From the NCBI GenBank assembly GCA_013329615.1, contig DUKA01000237.1, forward strand, positions 1 to 14,656: a DNA stretch of 14,656 bases, given 5' to 3'. Below, one piece after another: positions 12,986 to 14,656 of this stretch. The stretch comes from Candidatus Bathyarchaeota archaeon. GTDB lineage: Archaea > Thermoproteota > Bathyarchaeia > TCS64. Below the pieces are notes generated by a model. The model saw only the letters and a list, made by a program, of their open reading frames with translations. It was not told the DNA's origin and did no database searches. A program made the position numbers and the translations under genes. The number at the start of each line of letters is the position of its first letter. Positions within the stretch are counted from its first letter, which is position 1.

Positions 12986-13729
12986 TTACTCCTTGACAGC
13001 CTGTACCGTGTCGACGGCGCCCAAGTACATCTCGTTGAGCTGCGGGTGGTTTGCGAGTGCGTCCGCCTTGCCCGAGAATGTGAACTTTCCGCCGCGCATC
13101 ATGTAGGCCTTGTCGCCTACCTGTAGTGCGCGCTTGGCGCGCTGCTCGACAAGGACGATGGGGAGGCCCGTGGTCTCTGCCATCTTCTCGAGCTGCCTCA
13201 TGACGTCGTTTACGAGCTTTGGCATCAGTCCTGCGGTTGGCTCGTCCACCATCATCAGCTTTGGCTCCCTCATGAGGACCATGCCCTCGGCGAGCATCTG
13301 GCGCTCACCGCCACTCAACGTGCCTGCGGCGCGGGGCATGTACTCTTTGAGCCTCGGGAAGAGGTTGAAGACGAACTCGAGCTTGTCGTGGTAGGTCTTC
13401 TCGCTGTTCACCGTGTAGGCCGCCATCTTAAGGTTGTCCTCGACGGTGAGCTTACTGAAGATGTTGCCAGTCTGGGGCATGTACCCGATGCCGAGCTTCG
13501 TCCTTTCGTAGGGCGGGAGCTTCGTGATATCCGTGCCCTGGAAGAAGACCTGGCCCGAGTAGACTGTGGCGAGGCCCATGATGGCCTTTAGTAGCGTGGT
13601 CTTGCCGACGCCGTTGGGGCCGACGATGACCGTGACCTCCCCGTCTGGAACCTCGAAGTCGAGGTCGTATATGACGTGGATGGGGCCGTAGCCGACGTTA
13701 AGTCCCTTTGTCTCTAGTATGTTACCCAT
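12986..13729 (-). CDS. livF: Branched-chain amino acid type ABC transporter ATPase LivF
   Basis: 247 residues from the ATG at 13729. Walker A is GPNGVGKTT, the ABC signature LSGGERQ and Walker B LMMVDEPTAG; the switch region is LVEQRAKRAL, where LivF proteins have VEQ instead of the histidine found in LivG. These mark the LivF half of the heterodimeric ATPase that powers uptake of branched-chain amino acids or related compounds (urea and amide uptake systems use close relatives). The ATG at 13729 follows an AGGTGAG ribosome-binding site made of the last livG codons; the in-frame GTG at 13738 lies within that site. It begins one base after the livG stop, so the two are translationally coupled. 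Confidence 0.92.
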   Translation of the reverse strand: MGNILETKGLNVGYGPIHVIYDLDFEVPDGEVTVIVGPNGVGKTTLLKAIMGLATVYSGQVFFQGTDITKLPPYERTKLGIGYMPQTGNIFSKLTVEDNLKMAAYTVNSEKTYHDKLEFVFNLFPRLKEYMPRAAGTLSGGERQMLAEGMVLMREPKLMMVDEPTAGLMPKLVNDVMRQLEKMAETTGLPIVLVEQRAKRALQVGDKAYMMRGGKFTFSGKADALANHPQLNEMYLGAVDTVQAVKE

Positions 13730-13730
13730 A

Positions 13731-14489
13731 TTACTCACCTAGATAGGCTTCGATGACGCGTGGGTCTTCGAACACCTCTTCTGCGGTGCCCTCGACGACC
13801 AGCTTGCCGCGGTCCATCGCGAAGACGTGGTCCGCATACTGCGCCGCGACCTCGAGCCTGTGCTCGATGACGAGGAAGGTGATTCCCAGCTCGTCGCGGA
13901 GCTTGAGGACGTGGTTGAAGATCTGGTGGCAGAGCTTGGGGTCGATGCTGCCGACGGGCTCGTCGAGGAGTATGGTTTCTGCACCCGACATCAGCGTCCT
14001 GCCGATCTCGAGTAGTTTAAGCTCACCTCCGCTCAGCGTGTTGGCTGGCTTGTTCCAGACATGCTTCAGACCGAGTACCCTGAGAAGCTCCGAAGCCCTC
14101 CTGACCGCGCTCATTTCGCTGTCGATCCATGTAGGCTTCGCGAGAGACTTGAAGAGGTTCTCACCAGCGTTATCTGGGAGGGCGACGAGCATGTTCTCGA
14201 GGGTCGTGAGCCTTAGGAACGGGGATGCGATTTGGAATGTTCGGACGAGGCCTCTTCGGGAGATCTTGTACATCTCCTCTTGGGTGATGTCCTCGTCTCG
14301 GTAATAGATGTGACCCTCTTCGGGGTGGAATAGACCTGAAATGCAGTTGGTGAGCGTCGATTTACCGCATCCGTTGGGGCCGACGAGGAGGTATATTCCC
14401 CCTTCCTTGAGGCCTATGCTGATGTCATCAACGGCGGCAAAGCGACCGAAATACTTTCTTACGTTTTCGATTCTTAGAATCTCCGACAT
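13731..14489 (-). CDS. livG: Branched-chain amino acid type ABC transporter ATPase LivG
   Basis: 252 residues. It has Walker A GPNGCGKST, the Q-loop region RTFQIASPF, signature LSGGELK, Walker B TILLDEPVGSIDP and the H-loop VIEHRLEV, with the C-terminal tail GTAEEVFEDPRVIEAYLGE typical of LivG. The D-loop region reads VGSIDP where most LivG proteins have AAGLNP, a small departure. It pairs with LivF under two membrane permeases; the periplasmic-type binding protein and complete permeases are not in the window. The ATG at 14489 gives the usual start; the same frame stays open upstream to the window edge, but a TATA box lies in between. Substrate is taken from family resemblance only. Confidence 0.92.
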   Translation of the reverse strand: MSEILRIENVRKYFGRFAAVDDISIGLKEGGIYLLVGPNGCGKSTLTNCISGLFHPEEGHIYYRDEDITQEEMYKISRRGLVRTFQIASPFLRLTTLENMLVALPDNAGENLFKSLAKPTWIDSEMSAVRRASELLRVLGLKHVWNKPANTLSGGELKLLEIGRTLMSGAETILLDEPVGSIDPKLCHQIFNHVLKLRDELGITFLVIEHRLEVAAQYADHVFAMDRGKLVVEGTAEEVFEDPRVIEAYLGE

Positions 14490-14526
14490 ACCAGCATCAA
14501 CTACCGTATCAGTACCCAGTATAGGG

Positions 14527-14534
14527 TTTAAATA
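14527..14534 (-). promoter_or_regulatory. TATA box upstream of livG
   Basis: TATTTAAA on the minus strand, about 41 bases before the livG ATG, in the 125-base gap after the upstream gene. It suggests that livGF can be transcribed on its own as well as by read-through. Confidence 0.45.
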
Positions 14535-14614
14535 GTTTTGCAGAGTGCCTTTTAAGGTAAAATGTTTTGTCGGAAAAAGTTGAAGGAAAGAAAAGTTAGG
14601 GTATTTTGGTGGTT

Positions 14615-14656
14615 TTATGGCCCGATAGGCGTGTAGCCTAGGATGCTGGTTACGAA
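14615..14656 (-). CDS. 3' end of an upstream gene, possibly a Liv permease (partial)
   Basis: Reading the minus strand in from the window edge, one frame gives 13 codons (FVTSILGYTPIGP) and then TAA at 14617-14615, after which the sequence turns AT-rich. The strand and position just before livG are where the livH/livM permease gene usually lies. Thirteen residues cannot prove the identity. Confidence 0.35.
   Translation of the reverse strand, partial: FVTSILGYTPIGP

Noticed and set aside
14490..14656. Open frame running upstream from livG to the window edge, suggesting a longer LivG
   Set aside because: LivG proteins start as at 14489; the upstream stretch is AT-rich, contains a TATA box and gives an unconserved sequence. 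The probable end of another gene occupies 14615-14656 in a different frame.
1..14656. CRISPR array, insertion sequence, toxin-antitoxin pair or defence system
   Set aside because: No regularly spaced repeats, transposase-like frames, terminal inverted repeats or recognisable defence proteins appear; all large frames are accounted for by ordinary genes or their shadows.

Overview
The window is a piece of an archaeal chromosome. The evidence is archaeal information-processing genes (ribosomal protein S6e, the GTPase aIF5B, a two-ring Cdc48/VAT AAA+ ATPase), a KaiC-type ATPase, TATA boxes about 25-30 bases before many starts with little or no leader, and a tRNA-Val. The lineage cannot be fixed from sequence alone. 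Thermoplasmata- or Bathyarchaeia-like uncultured archaea are plausible guesses, and rubredoxin hints at an anaerobic or microaerophilic life. Coding regions are GC-rich and tightly packed, whereas promoter and 3' gap regions are AT-rich.

Left part (1-6300). The 3' end of a GH3-like gene (+) meets a KaiC-family ATPase gene (-) tail to tail. A minus-strand block then reads hsp20 -> cdc48 -> infB (aIF5B) -> rps6e, with gaps of 35, 72 and 13 bases. It links a small heat-shock chaperone, an unfoldase, the subunit-joining factor and a ribosomal protein. It starts at a TATA promoter just upstream of hsp20 and ends in a hairpin/T-rich terminator overlapping the rps6e stop codon. Divergent from hsp20 is a gene for an HTH-plus-ACT-like putative regulator, and the shared 126-base promoter region contains a repeated TGTCA/TGACA element between the two TATA boxes.

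Middle (6957-10050). An AT-rich gap is followed by a metallo-beta-lactamase-fold hydrolase (-), a divergent NTF2/SnoaL-like protein (+), a 12-helix MFS transporter (+), and a convergent tRNA-Val(CAC) ending 2 bases from the transporter stop codon.

Right part (10051-14656). Plus-strand genes encode a small SNase-fold protein that seems to have lost its catalytic residues, an M24 metallopeptidase (aminopeptidase P/prolidase type) with a short isoprenylcysteine-methyltransferase-like membrane protein 2 bases behind it, and a class I SAM methyltransferase. A 53-residue rubredoxin gene (-) overlaps the methyltransferase 3' end. Two branched-chain amino acid type ABC ATPases, livG and livF (-), follow, and the window edge holds what may be the last 13 codons of their permease.

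Most of this is ordinary archaeal housekeeping. I see no CRISPR array, insertion sequence, integrase, defence island or obvious new system. The points most worth a second look are the hsp20/regulator divergent promoter, the chaperone-translation gene block, the degenerate SNase-like protein, the GH3-like gene and the odd D-arm of the tRNA.
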